DNA of 64,000 bases from CAZSBB01 sp964605235 (GTDB taxonomy: Bacteria; Planctomycetota; Phycisphaerae; Phycisphaerales; Phycisphaeraceae): contig CAZSBB010000009.1 of NCBI GenBank assembly GCA_964605235.1, positions 1 through 64,000 of the forward strand. The letters run 5' to 3'. The translations under genes were made by a program, and so were the position numbers. The notes under the pieces were generated by a model. It had not been told where the DNA came from and did no database searches. It saw only the letters and a program-made list of their open reading frames with translations. Within the stretch, counting starts at the first letter, position 1, and every line of letters begins with the position of its first letter. Shown one piece after another: positions 20,101-28,340 of the stretch.

Positions 20101-21338
20101 GGCAAGGCTTCGCCAAACTCGGCAATACGCAGGCGTTCGCCCGCCTGTTCCTCCAACCCATGTATGAACTGGCGCTGTACAACCGCTCCCCGCAAGCCAT
20201 CGCCGCCATGGAAGCCTGGGGCCAGACCTGGGCGAACTACCAGCAGCCGCGCGCGTTTGTGGAGCAGGTGGACATCCCCACCGGCAAGCCGGTGAAGCTC
20301 TGGCCTTACGCCCGCGGACCTGCCGACGAATGGACGGCGCTGTATCAGGTGACCGGCAACGCGCGCTGGCTCCAGCCGCTCATGCTCGGGATGGTCGAAG
20401 GCGAGTACTGGGGCTTCGCCGCCAGCTACGGCGACATGCCCCAGGGCGCGCTGGTCTGGCCGCAGGTGCAACAGGAAATGTTGCAACGGCAATTCGGCAA
20501 CGCCGGCTACAGCGGCGTCCTGCTGACCGGCAATCGGGATGGCTGGGAAAAGACGCTCGAGCATTCGCTGTCGTGGTTCGCACGGTTTGGGCACATGCAC
20601 ACCGCCGCCGAGCCGACGACCGATCGCGTGCTCACCTTCCCCGCCACCGCGGCGCTGGCGGGCTATCTGGGCGCGGGGCCCAATCGCAACCGCTGGGTGC
20701 GCTTGCAGGCGGTCAGCTACGAAGGCTTCCACGCGCAGGACTTTGCCGCACTGGTGTGGGTGAACCGCGACGACGCCCTGCGCGTGGCGCTGTACAACTT
20801 TCGTGATCAACCCCTCACCGGCACGCTGCGGCTGTGGCGGCTGCAACACGGCGTCTATCGCGTGCGGATCGGACCAGATGCCGATGACGATGGGCAACTG
20901 GATCAGCCGACGGAGGAGCATACGCGCCAACTGCAGCGTTACTCCGCATTACCTATCACCTTGCCCGCGCAACAGGTGACGGTGGTGGAATGCGATCAGG
21001 TGCAGCCGTTGGACGACCTCCTGACGCGCCCGGACCTGGCTTTGAGCGTGCGGGAAGTGACGGTGGAAGGCACTGCGCTCCATGCGGTGGCGCATAACAT
21101 CGGCGCTGCCGCGGCGCCGGTGGTGGCGGCGGTGCTGGACCAGCAGGGCAACGTGCTCGTACAGCAGGACCTTGGCCTGCTCGACGCGCCGTTGGATCTG
21201 CAGCCGCGCCGCTTGCCGATCACGCTGCGTTTGCCGCGTGCTGTCGAACCGGGCTGGTGGCTGGTGCTTGATCCCCGGCAGGCGGTGGCGGAGATCACCG
21301 AGCATAATAATGAGGTGGCACTGCCTGCTGTCCGGTAA
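17178..21338 (+). CDS. Very large exported protein, possible (alpha/alpha)6-barrel, C-terminal CARDB-like domain
   Basis: A 1386-residue protein of unknown function. A signal peptide (about residues 1-28) is followed by DVDGDGVAE (37-45), a calcium-loop-like sequence. A mutarotase-like beta-sandwich region follows (~45-330). The segment ~735-1170 is helix-rich (WLDHRQTSDGQLGGGVNDDTDLYQTW, LNAWWFHGDPVHLERVMA, ARWLQPLMLGMVEGEYWGF) and resembles an (alpha/alpha)6 toroid as in polysaccharide lyases and GH families. The last ~100 residues resemble a CARDB domain (LALSVREVTVEGTALHAVAHNIG... VAEITEHNNEVALP). The ATG overlaps the upstream stop in ATGA, showing translational coupling to the GH20-like gene. 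A role in the same extracellular glycan breakdown is likely; the reaction is not known. Confidence 0.75.
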   Translation: MSAMHRTLHIGCCGFLTLLCLGSPALRADQALIRQQDVDGDGVAEVVLENRFVRLIAAPARGGSIISYRAQNSPTEMLAPDPRTGVGLLGEVFKGPGLDGEQPEPTTCRIDADARQGQVTFTRQGNASAAAQQVTLTKTLRLTADSPIVTASIELQMGAGPQRHFPFRYWSHNRVGPTDIATTNWYPSLRGVEQLTYTVGHTPSSRQITVSNPPRSWLAVTTEAGPGLALLIDPLPQTCYTYAKGRIATLEWGFEQVILRPGQSWTMQCTLLPTMHLPQVDGVVAGAAGALLLEPDSLRGRVLLSGSPGPCDVQLRWSRLPDRHWQAGPATTLQLSTAAPAAMDFDLGATGEGTFVVQALLSRDGQPLGELEQSLTRGTSTGRYVLLPAQINTNHLGAATRQGALALTPDQPLLVRKILPLDSRLVRGVAHAPVDGRTDTRNSQGGISEWAGQTNLPAVNYGFEYQNNGVHLSLPGAGFDAVQLRGGWSGRVYADWPDLHAPTAQTPALLEVPGQVGGFHHRFSQRQTPARLSFFTDAARGNPLADITLLQVEEDRQPGAAKMLGIGPATEPDDLTHAVIESRWGPVYRARRLTPGASESVRLAAGEFVHLLTPEQDPQLGVAAVRVVCQVTSVEPGALLTLRVHDVLDPTREALGVDFTVPGPGRYAVRLDVPDQVFLPASAQWHEPPRFDGALTPPPVVWLSLASDAPIELAQVQVALDTVPRTAALRQAEPWRKFLLRGLFSTMSEPRPWMHLQDGLPVLAQLADDPNIKPYAAALRELLRFAQVNRLLLPEDDETRQYHQWLYQNMDRRKPQPPAVVPDVPGAPRWAVLQRENFLLLRDIAQWWLDHRQTSDGQLGGGVNDDTDLYQTWQCFPMIESAPLGERLRAGSEKLGDLAWEHHLEEGLNRRSMDPLHAYEEGVNQLALNAWWFHGDPVHLERVMASARSSMKLLVKLPDGRVHFGGPLLGVDEARQGFAKLGNTQAFARLFLQPMYELALYNRSPQAIAAMEAWGQTWANYQQPRAFVEQVDIPTGKPVKLWPYARGPADEWTALYQVTGNARWLQPLMLGMVEGEYWGFAASYGDMPQGALVWPQVQQEMLQRQFGNAGYSGVLLTGNRDGWEKTLEHSLSWFARFGHMHTAAEPTTDRVLTFPATAALAGYLGAGPNRNRWVRLQAVSYEGFHAQDFAALVWVNRDDALRVALYNFRDQPLTGTLRLWRLQHGVYRVRIGPDADDDGQLDQPTEEHTRQLQRYSALPITLPAQQVTVVECDQVQPLDDLLTRPDLALSVREVTVEGTALHAVAHNIGAAAAPVVAAVLDQQGNVLVQQDLGLLDAPLDLQPRRLPITLRLPRAVEPGWWLVLDPRQAVAEITEHNNEVALPAVR

Positions 21339-21378
21339 GGCTGCGTTGGTGACCCGCCCGAAGGATTGATTGACGTCC

Positions 21379-22803
21379 ATGCACCGCTTCCTGATCGATG
21401 ACGACGGCAGCAACCGCTTCGCCGACCTGAGTGCCGACTGGCGCGCGGACCTGGTGGAAGCGGTGCGCGAGTGCCCGCCCAATGTCACCACCTATCTGGT
21501 GTGCGCCAACAGCGCCACCTGCTACTGGCCCACGCAGGTCGGCGTGGTCAACGACCGCTGCCCGGTGCTGGTGGAGGCGATCCAGCGCGGCGAAGACCCG
21601 CTGCGGTTCTGGCTCGAACAGCTCAAAGCCAGTGGACGCGAAACCTTCATCACCTGCCGGATGAATGACGTCCACAACCCCACCGAACAATGGAACATCC
21701 CCCGCCTGCGCCGGGAACATCCTGCTTGCATCGTCGGCCACGATGAAGTGCAGCGTGGGCAGGCGCAGTGGATGTCCTATTGCCTGGACTACGGCCAAGC
21801 CCAGGTGCGCCAGTACATGCTCGCCCTGCTGGCGGAATTGCTCGAACGTTATGGCGATGTGATCGACGGCCTGCAACTGGATTGGCTGCGTTTCCCGCGT
21901 CATCTGGCGGGTTCGCCGGAGCAGGTCTGGGCGCAGCGGGAGGTGCTGACGGATTTCACCGCTGCGGTGCGTCAGCTGTTGGCGCAACAAGCCCGGCCGA
22001 TTCTGCTGGGCGCCCGCGTGCCCACCTCCCCCACCGGTTGCCGCGTCATGGGCGTGGACCTCGCCCAGTGGGGCGCGCGGAAGCTGGTGGACCTGCTGGT
22101 CGTCTGCCCCTTTCTCACCACCGATTGGCAGATGCCCATCGCCGAGTTGCGCGCGGTGCTGCACAACCGCGACATTCCGGTCTACGCTGGCTTCGATCTG
22201 GCGTTTGGTCCGCAGGTGCATTTCCCCGAATCGCTCCGCGGCATCTGCACCAGTTTGTACGACTGCCAGCCCGATGGCTTGTACCTGTTCAATTTTCCCT
22301 GCTGGATCGAGCGTCTCGCCGCCCGCCCCTACCACTGGCTGCAAGGCCTGGAGCGCCCCGACACCGCCGCCGCCAAACCGCTGACGCTGTCGGTCAACCA
22401 CCAGCGCAGCCGGGTGCCGGGAGTCGATCAGCCAGCGGTCATTCCCGTCCCGCTCGCTCCCAGCCAGCGCGTCACGCTTGCGCTGCACATCCCCAGCGCC
22501 GCCCTGCCCTGCTGGCGCGCCCTCGCACATGCCGATTGCGGCGGCGATGTGACGCTGCAGGTCAATGGGCAACCGGCAACGCCGCAGACTTTCAGACCCG
22601 ACCACACCGGCCCCTACCGTTCGGAAGTGTTCAGCGAATTCGTCAATCACTACCGCCCGAAAACCCTGCGGTCCAATCCGCCCGACTGTCGGCAATTCCG
22701 CATCGAGCCGGACTCGCTCCAGCCCGGTCCCAATCAGTTCGTCTTCACCAACCCCAGCCTGGAGCAGCGCCAGCTAAGTCGGCTGACACTCAACCTCTGG
22801 TAA
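21379..22803 (+). CDS. TIM-barrel-like glycosidase-type protein, function unknown
   Basis: A cytoplasmic-looking protein of about 474 residues without a signal peptide. The N-terminal two thirds carry barrel-like strands: NVTTYLVCAN, ETFITCRMNDVHNP, a long helix ending in IDGLQLDWLRFPRH, PILLGARVPTSPTGCRVMGVDLAQWGARKLVDLLVVCPFL, and IPVYAGFDLAFG. The GLQLDWLRFP motif resembles the D-x-x-R-(F/Y)-P segment of uncharacterised planctomycete glycosyl-hydrolase-like barrels. The C-terminal ~130 residues form a beta-rich sugar-binding-like unit (VTLQVNGQPATPQTF, NQFVFTNPSLEQRQLSRLTLNLW). The start is uncertain: ATG at 21379, or TTG at 21370, which is better spaced from AAGGA (21361-21365). It follows the exported gene by about 40 nt and the Gfo/Idh gene starts 18 nt later, so it sits inside an operon. 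Confidence 0.7.
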   Translation: MHRFLIDDDGSNRFADLSADWRADLVEAVRECPPNVTTYLVCANSATCYWPTQVGVVNDRCPVLVEAIQRGEDPLRFWLEQLKASGRETFITCRMNDVHNPTEQWNIPRLRREHPACIVGHDEVQRGQAQWMSYCLDYGQAQVRQYMLALLAELLERYGDVIDGLQLDWLRFPRHLAGSPEQVWAQREVLTDFTAAVRQLLAQQARPILLGARVPTSPTGCRVMGVDLAQWGARKLVDLLVVCPFLTTDWQMPIAELRAVLHNRDIPVYAGFDLAFGPQVHFPESLRGICTSLYDCQPDGLYLFNFPCWIERLAARPYHWLQGLERPDTAAAKPLTLSVNHQRSRVPGVDQPAVIPVPLAPSQRVTLALHIPSAALPCWRALAHADCGGDVTLQVNGQPATPQTFRPDHTGPYRSEVFSEFVNHYRPKTLRSNPPDCRQFRIEPDSLQPGPNQFVFTNPSLEQRQLSRLTLNLW

Positions 22804-22821
22804 GCCCTCGGGAATCCATCC

Positions 22822-23889
22822 ATGACCTCCCCCAGCAAACTCAGCGCCTGCGTCGTCGGCGGCGGCGCCGGCGGCAAGCTCAGTCTCAAAGCGCTGCATC
22901 AATCCGAATGCTTCGACCTCGTCGCCGTCGCCGACCTGCGCCCGGAAGTCGGCCAGGAACTCGAACGCACCTATCCGGGGGTGCGCAGCTTCACCGATTA
23001 CCGCGACATGCTCGCCCAGTGTCCCACCGATGTGGTCTGCGTCAGCACCTGGCCGGCGTCGCATGAGGAAGTCACCCGCGCGGCACTGCAGCTTCCGCTC
23101 AAAGGCATTCTGGTCGAGAAACCGCTGGGTATGGACGCCGCGTCGGGTCGGCGGATCCTGGACCTGATCGAAGCCCGGCAACTGCCGCTCGCGGTGCCGC
23201 ATGGTCTGCTCGCCAACGAAACGCCGCTGGAAATACTCCGGCAGGTTCACGCTGGCGCGATCGGCGCCCTCAAGCTGGTGGAAATCCAATGCACCGGCTG
23301 GGACCTGATGAACGCCGGCATCCACTGGGTGCATTTCTTCGTCAGCCTCACCGGCGGCGAAGCCATGGCGTGGGTGCTCGCGCAGTGCGATGTCAGCACC
23401 CGCACCTACCGCGACGGCCTGCAGGTGGAAACGCACGCCATCACGTATGCCCAGACCGTCACCGGCACCCGCCTGGTCATGCACACCGGCGACCACGTGC
23501 AGATCAACCGCGAAGGCAAGGACACGCTCTTCCGCCTCGTCGGCAGCGCCGGCGTCATTGAGTTCTGGGGTTGGCAGCGCGGCTACGAACTGCTCAACCG
23601 CGATCACCCGCAGCCCACCCTCATCACCCCCGATCTGCTGCCCGTGCGCGGCCACCGGCGGCATCTGGAAAACCTCGCCCAACAAGTCGCCGCCGGCACG
23701 CCGGATTACACCCTCGCCCGCAACTCGCAACTGGCGCTGGAAATCTGCCAGGGCGCGTACCTCTCCGCCCAGCATCGCTGCCAGGTGACTTTCCCCGTCG
23801 ACCAGTTCACCCCGCCTTCCCACCCCGACTGGACCCCCGGCCAACCCTACACCGGCACCGGCGGCGGCCGCGATGGTCGACAACTGTGA
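22822..23889 (+). CDS. Gfo/Idh/MocA-family oxidoreductase
   Basis: A 355-residue NAD(P)-dependent sugar oxidoreductase family protein. The N-terminal Rossmann domain reads ACVVGGGAGGKLSLKAL, with LVAVADLRPE ending beta-2. The catalytic motif is the canonical EKP (ILVEKPLGMD, near residue 100). The C-terminal domain carries GWDLMNAGIHWVHFFVSLTGG, the usual D...H pair. The family acts on free or phosphorylated sugars, inositols and sugar acids, and some members work on 3-keto-glycosides. The substrate here cannot be told. It follows the barrel protein by 18 nt. The repeat pair at 23903-24031 separates it from the next oxidoreductase. Confidence 0.92.
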   Translation: MTSPSKLSACVVGGGAGGKLSLKALHQSECFDLVAVADLRPEVGQELERTYPGVRSFTDYRDMLAQCPTDVVCVSTWPASHEEVTRAALQLPLKGILVEKPLGMDAASGRRILDLIEARQLPLAVPHGLLANETPLEILRQVHAGAIGALKLVEIQCTGWDLMNAGIHWVHFFVSLTGGEAMAWVLAQCDVSTRTYRDGLQVETHAITYAQTVTGTRLVMHTGDHVQINREGKDTLFRLVGSAGVIEFWGWQRGYELLNRDHPQPTLITPDLLPVRGHRRHLENLAQQVAAGTPDYTLARNSQLALEICQGAYLSAQHRCQVTFPVDQFTPPSHPDWTPGQPYTGTGGGRDGRQL

Positions 23890-23902
23890 CCGCAAGACAG
23901 GA

Positions 23903-24031
23903 TTCACCACCGAGACACAGAGAACACAGAGATTCGGCATTCAGCAAAGCATCAACCACGCCTTCATGAATTAGTCATCCTCCAACAATTTCTCTGTCTT
24001 CCCTCCGTGCCTCTGTGCTCTCTGTGAGAGA
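23903..24031. repeat. Inverted pair of 'CACAGAG'-type dispersed repeats, second locus
   Basis: The left unit at 23903-23934 (TTCACCACCGAGACACAGAG...) and the right unit at 23988-24031 (reading CTCCGTGCCTCTGTGCTCTC...) are the same repeat in opposite orientation. The family matches 10115-10369. They fill the 172-bp gap between two Gfo/Idh/MocA genes and may mark an insertion or a transcript boundary. No T-tract terminator is visible. Confidence 0.7.
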
Positions 24032-24061
24032 CCAGCTCTACCCACCACAAGGACCGCATCC

Positions 24062-25135
24062 ATGACTCCCATCCGGTTCGGCATCATCGGCGGCGGCTGG
24101 CGCGCCGAGTTTTTCATCCGCGTCGCCCAGGCCCTGCCCGAACGTTTCACCCTCACCCGGGTGCTCGTGCGCGACCCCGCCAAAGCCCAGGCTTTCGCCC
24201 AGCGGCTGCATGTCTCCACCTGCGGCACCATCGATGAACTGCTCGCCGGCGAGCCATGCGACTTCGTGGTCGTCAGCGTGCCTTGTGTTGTTCATCCGCA
24301 GTTGCTCACCGAGCTGACCCAGCGCGGCATTGCGGTGCTGTGCGAAACCCCAGCCGCGCGCGATGTGCCGGAGATGGAACAGGTGTTCGCCCTCACGCAG
24401 CGCGGCGGACGCATCCAGATCGCCGAGCAACTGCACCTGCGCCCGATGCATGCCGCCCGCATCGCCCTGGCGCGCTCGGGTCGGCTGGGCACTGTGCAAC
24501 AGGCGCAGGTCGCCGTTGCCCATGGCTACCACGGCATCAGCCTGATCCGTCGCCTGCTGGGGTTGATGTTTGAAGATGCCGTCATCACCGCCCGCCGGGT
24601 CAAGTCCACGCTGCTGGCGGGCCCCGGTCGGCAGGGTCCGCCCACCGAGGAAAAAATCGAACCCGTGCTGCAGGAAATGGCGTGGCTGGATTTCGGCGAT
24701 CGCTTTGCGACTTTCGATTTTGCCGGGCCGCAATACTTTTCCTACGTCCGTGGCGTACGCATGCTGGTCCAGGGCGACCGCGGCGAAATCTGCAATTACG
24801 ACCTGAGCTATCTGCACGACTTCCGCACGCCCATCCGCACCACGCTGCGCCGCGAAGCCGCCGGGGAAAACGACAACCTCGAAGGTTGCTACTTCAAGGG
24901 CATCACCGCCGGCGAGCAATGGGTGTATCGCAATCCGTTCATTCCCGCCCGCCTGAGCGATGACGAAATCGCCGTGGCGTCGAGTTTGCAGAAGATGCAC
25001 GAATTCGTGCAGGGCGGGCCGGAGTTTTACAGCGTGGCGGAGGCGTGTCAGGACAACTACCTGGCGCGGCTGATCACCCAGGCCGCCAAAGCACAGGAAA
25101 GCATCACCACCACGCGCCAGGTCTGGGCGCGCTGA
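24062..25135 (+). CDS. Gfo/Idh/MocA-family protein with ETP in place of EKP
   Basis: A 357-residue protein with the Gfo/Idh/MocA layout. The Rossmann start is IRFGIIGGGWRAEFFIRVAQ, and FVVVSVPCVVHPQLLTELTQRGIAVLCETPAA follows. The usual EKP catalytic motif reads ETP, so the conserved Lys is Thr. The second domain contains VAHGYHGISLIRRLLGLMFEDAVITARRV rather than the normal D-x-x-x-H arrangement, which points to a separate subfamily. The start at 24062 has an AAGGA site. It is followed after 16 nt by the FAD oxidoreductase at 25152, so the two are probably co-transcribed and act in one pathway. The reaction is unknown; a true dehydrogenase role is doubtful without the Lys. Confidence 0.88.
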   Translation: MTPIRFGIIGGGWRAEFFIRVAQALPERFTLTRVLVRDPAKAQAFAQRLHVSTCGTIDELLAGEPCDFVVVSVPCVVHPQLLTELTQRGIAVLCETPAARDVPEMEQVFALTQRGGRIQIAEQLHLRPMHAARIALARSGRLGTVQQAQVAVAHGYHGISLIRRLLGLMFEDAVITARRVKSTLLAGPGRQGPPTEEKIEPVLQEMAWLDFGDRFATFDFAGPQYFSYVRGVRMLVQGDRGEICNYDLSYLHDFRTPIRTTLRREAAGENDNLEGCYFKGITAGEQWVYRNPFIPARLSDDEIAVASSLQKMHEFVQGGPEFYSVAEACQDNYLARLITQAAKAQESITTTRQVWAR

Positions 25136-25151
25136 GTCGGAGCAAGCAGAC

Positions 25152-28100
25152 ATGCAGGAATACGTATCCCTGAACACGAACCTGGCGCTGCCGGTGCTCG
25201 AACAAACCGGCGTGCTGGTAGTGGACGGCAGCCTCGCCGGCTGCGTGCTGGCGTGGGAGCTGGCGCAGCGCGGCCGGCGTGTGACGCTGGTGACTCCCGC
25301 CACCTCGCTGCCCACGGATGTCGTCGTCGCCCGCCGGCCGTGGCATCATCCCGAGCAACTGGCGACCTTGCCCACGGAGTTCGCCCGCGTCTGGCGCAGC
25401 TGCCGCATGTTCACCGATGCGCACGCACAGGAAGTGGTCAACCTCGCCAAGCTGGCGATCGCGGTGGAAGACCTGCTGTTGGACGCCGGCGTACGCGTGC
25501 GCTATGGCCTGACCCCGTGCGGCGTCGAACAAACCCCTGACGGACAACTCGCCGGCGTGGTGCTGGGCGGCAAGGCGGGTCTGCTGCTGCTCCGCGCCCA
25601 GCAGGTGCTCGACTGCACGCCCCACGCCACCGTGGCCGCGCTCGCGGGTGTGCCGTTGCAGGTGCGTAAACCGGGCGCCACGGTGCAGGTCGCCTTCAGC
25701 GCCAAGGTGGGCATCGGCGACGCGCCCGGGCCGGTGAAGTCCATGCGGGGGCAAGCCAGCGCCGATCGCATCAGTCCGCCGGACCTCGCCACGCTGTCAG
25801 CCGAGCATCTGCCGGAGTTGGTCAGCAGCACCATCACGCTGCATGGCCCCTATGCTGACATTCCGCTGCAATTGCCCTGTGATTTGGCGGACCCCTGCTG
25901 GCGCGCCCGGCTTAGCGCAGCCGCGCGGCTGGCGCTGGTGCGTGTGGGTGAAGCGATCACCACCGCGCGACTCGCGGCCGACCAGCCTGGCTTGTATTTC
26001 TATCGTTTCCCCGATGTGCTGCTAACCGAGCCGCTCTGGCGTTGCTCGACCACCGGCCCATGCCCCAACCTCTGGCTCGGGAGTTGGATCGCGCTGTCGG
26101 ACATCGCCAAGTGGAGCGATCCCTATGCCCTGGTGGCAGCACTGGCCGCACTGCCCGACACCATCGCCACCACGACTGCACGCCACGTCGCCCCCGGCGC
26201 GCTGCGCTTCAGCCCCGCAAATACTGACCATCACGCAGCGTCCAACCTTGGCAGCCTGCGCTGTGCTGACGTGCCGAGCCTGCACCACATCGGCAGTACG
26301 CCATGGCGCGAGCCGCTGACCTTGCCGGTGCTGGCAAGCAGTTCGGTGCTGGTGGCAGGAGGTGGCACCGCCGGCGTTCCCGCAGCGCTCGCCGCGGCAC
26401 GTCAGGGCGCGCAGACGGTGCTCGTGGAGCAACACAGCGATCTGGGCGGCGTGCGCACCGTCGGCGGCGTCGGGTCCTACTGGTTCGGCAGGTCCACCGA
26501 TTTCCAGCAGCAGTGCGATGAACACTACGACGCCCTGACCGCTCGCAGCGGCGTGGCGGAGGAAGTCGGCATGCTGCACGCGCTGCAGGATGCCGGGACA
26601 TGTGTGCTGGCGGGTTATCCGCTGGTGGGCACGCTGCTGCGTGAGCGTCAGGTCGCCGGCGTGGTGCTCGCCACCGAGCGCGGGCTGGGCGTGGTGCGCG
26701 GCGCGATGGTCATCGACAGCACGGGCGACGCCGATGTGGCCGCATGGGCGGGCGCGCCGTTTGACTATGGCACGGGGCGCGACGCCTGGACCATGTGGGC
26801 GTCCTTCGCCAATTTCAATGCGGTCAAACGCACCGCCAATCGCCAGTATGAATCCGCGCTGGAGCCGCGCGATCCGCTGGACCTGACCCGCAGCATCGTG
26901 CGTGGCCGACGACGTCAGGGCATGTGGACCCGGCTCGACCATGAGATGCCCCAGCATTACGTGGCGCCGCGCGAATCCCGCCGGCTGCGCGCCAGCGCCA
27001 CCGTCACCTACAGCGGCATTCTCGCGGGTGAAACCTTTCCCGACGCCATGACCATCTGCGAATCCAACTTCGACATTAAAGGCATCGCCTCGAGCCATCT
27101 GCTGGCGTGCGGCGTGGTGTGGAGTTGGGACGTGCATACCAAGTACCGGGTCGCCATTCCCTACCGTGCGGTGCTGCCGGAGGGTCTGGACAACGTGCTG
27201 ATCGCCTGCCGGGCGTACAGCGCCAGCCATGACGCTCTGGCGCTGGCGCGCATGCAGCGCGACATGGTGAACCTCGGCGGCGCGGCCGGCGTAGTGGCGG
27301 CGGCGGCGTTGACGCAGCGCCAAACCCCCGCCGAGTTGAATGTCGCAGCACTGCAAAAGCAGTGGCGCGAGCTGGGCATGATTCGCCCGGAGGATCAAAA
27401 GCAATTCACCAAGCCCGCCCCGGCGAACCTGGATCGACAGATTCAGCGCGACCTGCGCTGGGTGCAGACCGGGCGCGCCGGGTGGCCCAGCGCCGCAGCG
27501 CGCCTGGTGCGCACGGAGCAGGCGCGGCAGCCGCTGCGCGATGCACTGGCAGCCTGCACCAGGCCGACGGGTCGGTTGCGGCTGGCGCGGCTGCTGGGTT
27601 ATCTCGGCGACGCCATGGCTGCCCCGGTGCTGCTGCAGAGCATCGAGGAGCAGATCGCCAAGGACTTGCCCGATGTGCCGGTCAAATGCCTGGCGGTTCC
27701 CCCCGAGCATGGCTGGGCGCCGGACCCGGTGTATTCACTGCACGCGCTGAGTTTCATGGGGCCACGCCCCGAGCTGGCGCCGCTGCTGGCGAAGCTGGCG
27801 TCGAAGATTCAGGACCGCGAAGCGCGCTACGCCTCAACGACGGAATCGCAATTCGAGTATGTGCTGGCGATCGCCGCCGCCGCCGAACGCTGCGCCGGGC
27901 CGGAGCTGATCAAGCCGTTGGAATATCTGCTGCAGCGCCGGAGTCTGACCAATCAGGATTTGCCCGCCGGACGCGATCCGCGTTTTGCGGTGGACCCGGT
28001 GGCGGAACGCCGGGCGTACCTGGAACTGTGCATCGGACGGGCGCTGGCGCGGTGTGGCGATGAGCGTGGTTACCACATTCTGCTGCGCTACTGCGACGAC

Positions 28101-28244
28101 CTGCGGGCAGCGTTGGCGCGGAGCGCTCAGGATGAGCTGACGGAACTGCTGGGCGCGCCGCTGCCGGAAAACTGGCGCGACGGCTTGGTCGGGTTGGCGG
28201 AAGCCGCGCGGCGCGTGCAGCCGTGCGTTCGCCGGCTTGACTGA
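25152..28244 (+). CDS. Double-Rossmann FAD-dependent oxidoreductase with HEAT-like tail
   Basis: A 1030-residue protein containing two FAD-oxidored-like modules in tandem. The first (residues ~20-370) begins VLVVDGSLAGCVLAWELAQRG; its nucleotide-binding loop is degraded (DGSLAG at 25-30). The second (~397-760) begins SVLVAGGGTAGVPAALAAARQGAQTVLVEQHSDLGG with an intact GGGTAG at 403-408 and ends YRAVLPEGLDNVLIACRAYSASHDALALARMQRDMVNLGGAAG, typical of the pfam12831 family. The last ~250 residues are helical with HEAT-like pairs (GRLRLARLLGYLGDAMAAPVLLQSI). No signal peptide is visible. Family members are often encoded beside glycosidases in this phylum, but no reaction is established that I know of. 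It is preceded after 16 nt by a Gfo/Idh-like gene. Confidence 0.85.
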   Translation: MQEYVSLNTNLALPVLEQTGVLVVDGSLAGCVLAWELAQRGRRVTLVTPATSLPTDVVVARRPWHHPEQLATLPTEFARVWRSCRMFTDAHAQEVVNLAKLAIAVEDLLLDAGVRVRYGLTPCGVEQTPDGQLAGVVLGGKAGLLLLRAQQVLDCTPHATVAALAGVPLQVRKPGATVQVAFSAKVGIGDAPGPVKSMRGQASADRISPPDLATLSAEHLPELVSSTITLHGPYADIPLQLPCDLADPCWRARLSAAARLALVRVGEAITTARLAADQPGLYFYRFPDVLLTEPLWRCSTTGPCPNLWLGSWIALSDIAKWSDPYALVAALAALPDTIATTTARHVAPGALRFSPANTDHHAASNLGSLRCADVPSLHHIGSTPWREPLTLPVLASSSVLVAGGGTAGVPAALAAARQGAQTVLVEQHSDLGGVRTVGGVGSYWFGRSTDFQQQCDEHYDALTARSGVAEEVGMLHALQDAGTCVLAGYPLVGTLLRERQVAGVVLATERGLGVVRGAMVIDSTGDADVAAWAGAPFDYGTGRDAWTMWASFANFNAVKRTANRQYESALEPRDPLDLTRSIVRGRRRQGMWTRLDHEMPQHYVAPRESRRLRASATVTYSGILAGETFPDAMTICESNFDIKGIASSHLLACGVVWSWDVHTKYRVAIPYRAVLPEGLDNVLIACRAYSASHDALALARMQRDMVNLGGAAGVVAAAALTQRQTPAELNVAALQKQWRELGMIRPEDQKQFTKPAPANLDRQIQRDLRWVQTGRAGWPSAAARLVRTEQARQPLRDALAACTRPTGRLRLARLLGYLGDAMAAPVLLQSIEEQIAKDLPDVPVKCLAVPPEHGWAPDPVYSLHALSFMGPRPELAPLLAKLASKIQDREARYASTTESQFEYVLAIAAAAERCAGPELIKPLEYLLQRRSLTNQDLPAGRDPRFAVDPVAERRAYLELCIGRALARCGDERGYHILLRYCDDLRAALARSAQDELTELLGAPLPENWRDGLVGLAEAARRVQPCVRRLD

Positions 28245-28340
28245 CACCTAGGTTGTCGCCGCTGCTGTCGGGGGTTGGGAACGCTGCGCTACAATGGTTG
28301 CCGCAGCGCATCCCATGACCCTCCCGCAGCGGAAACACCC

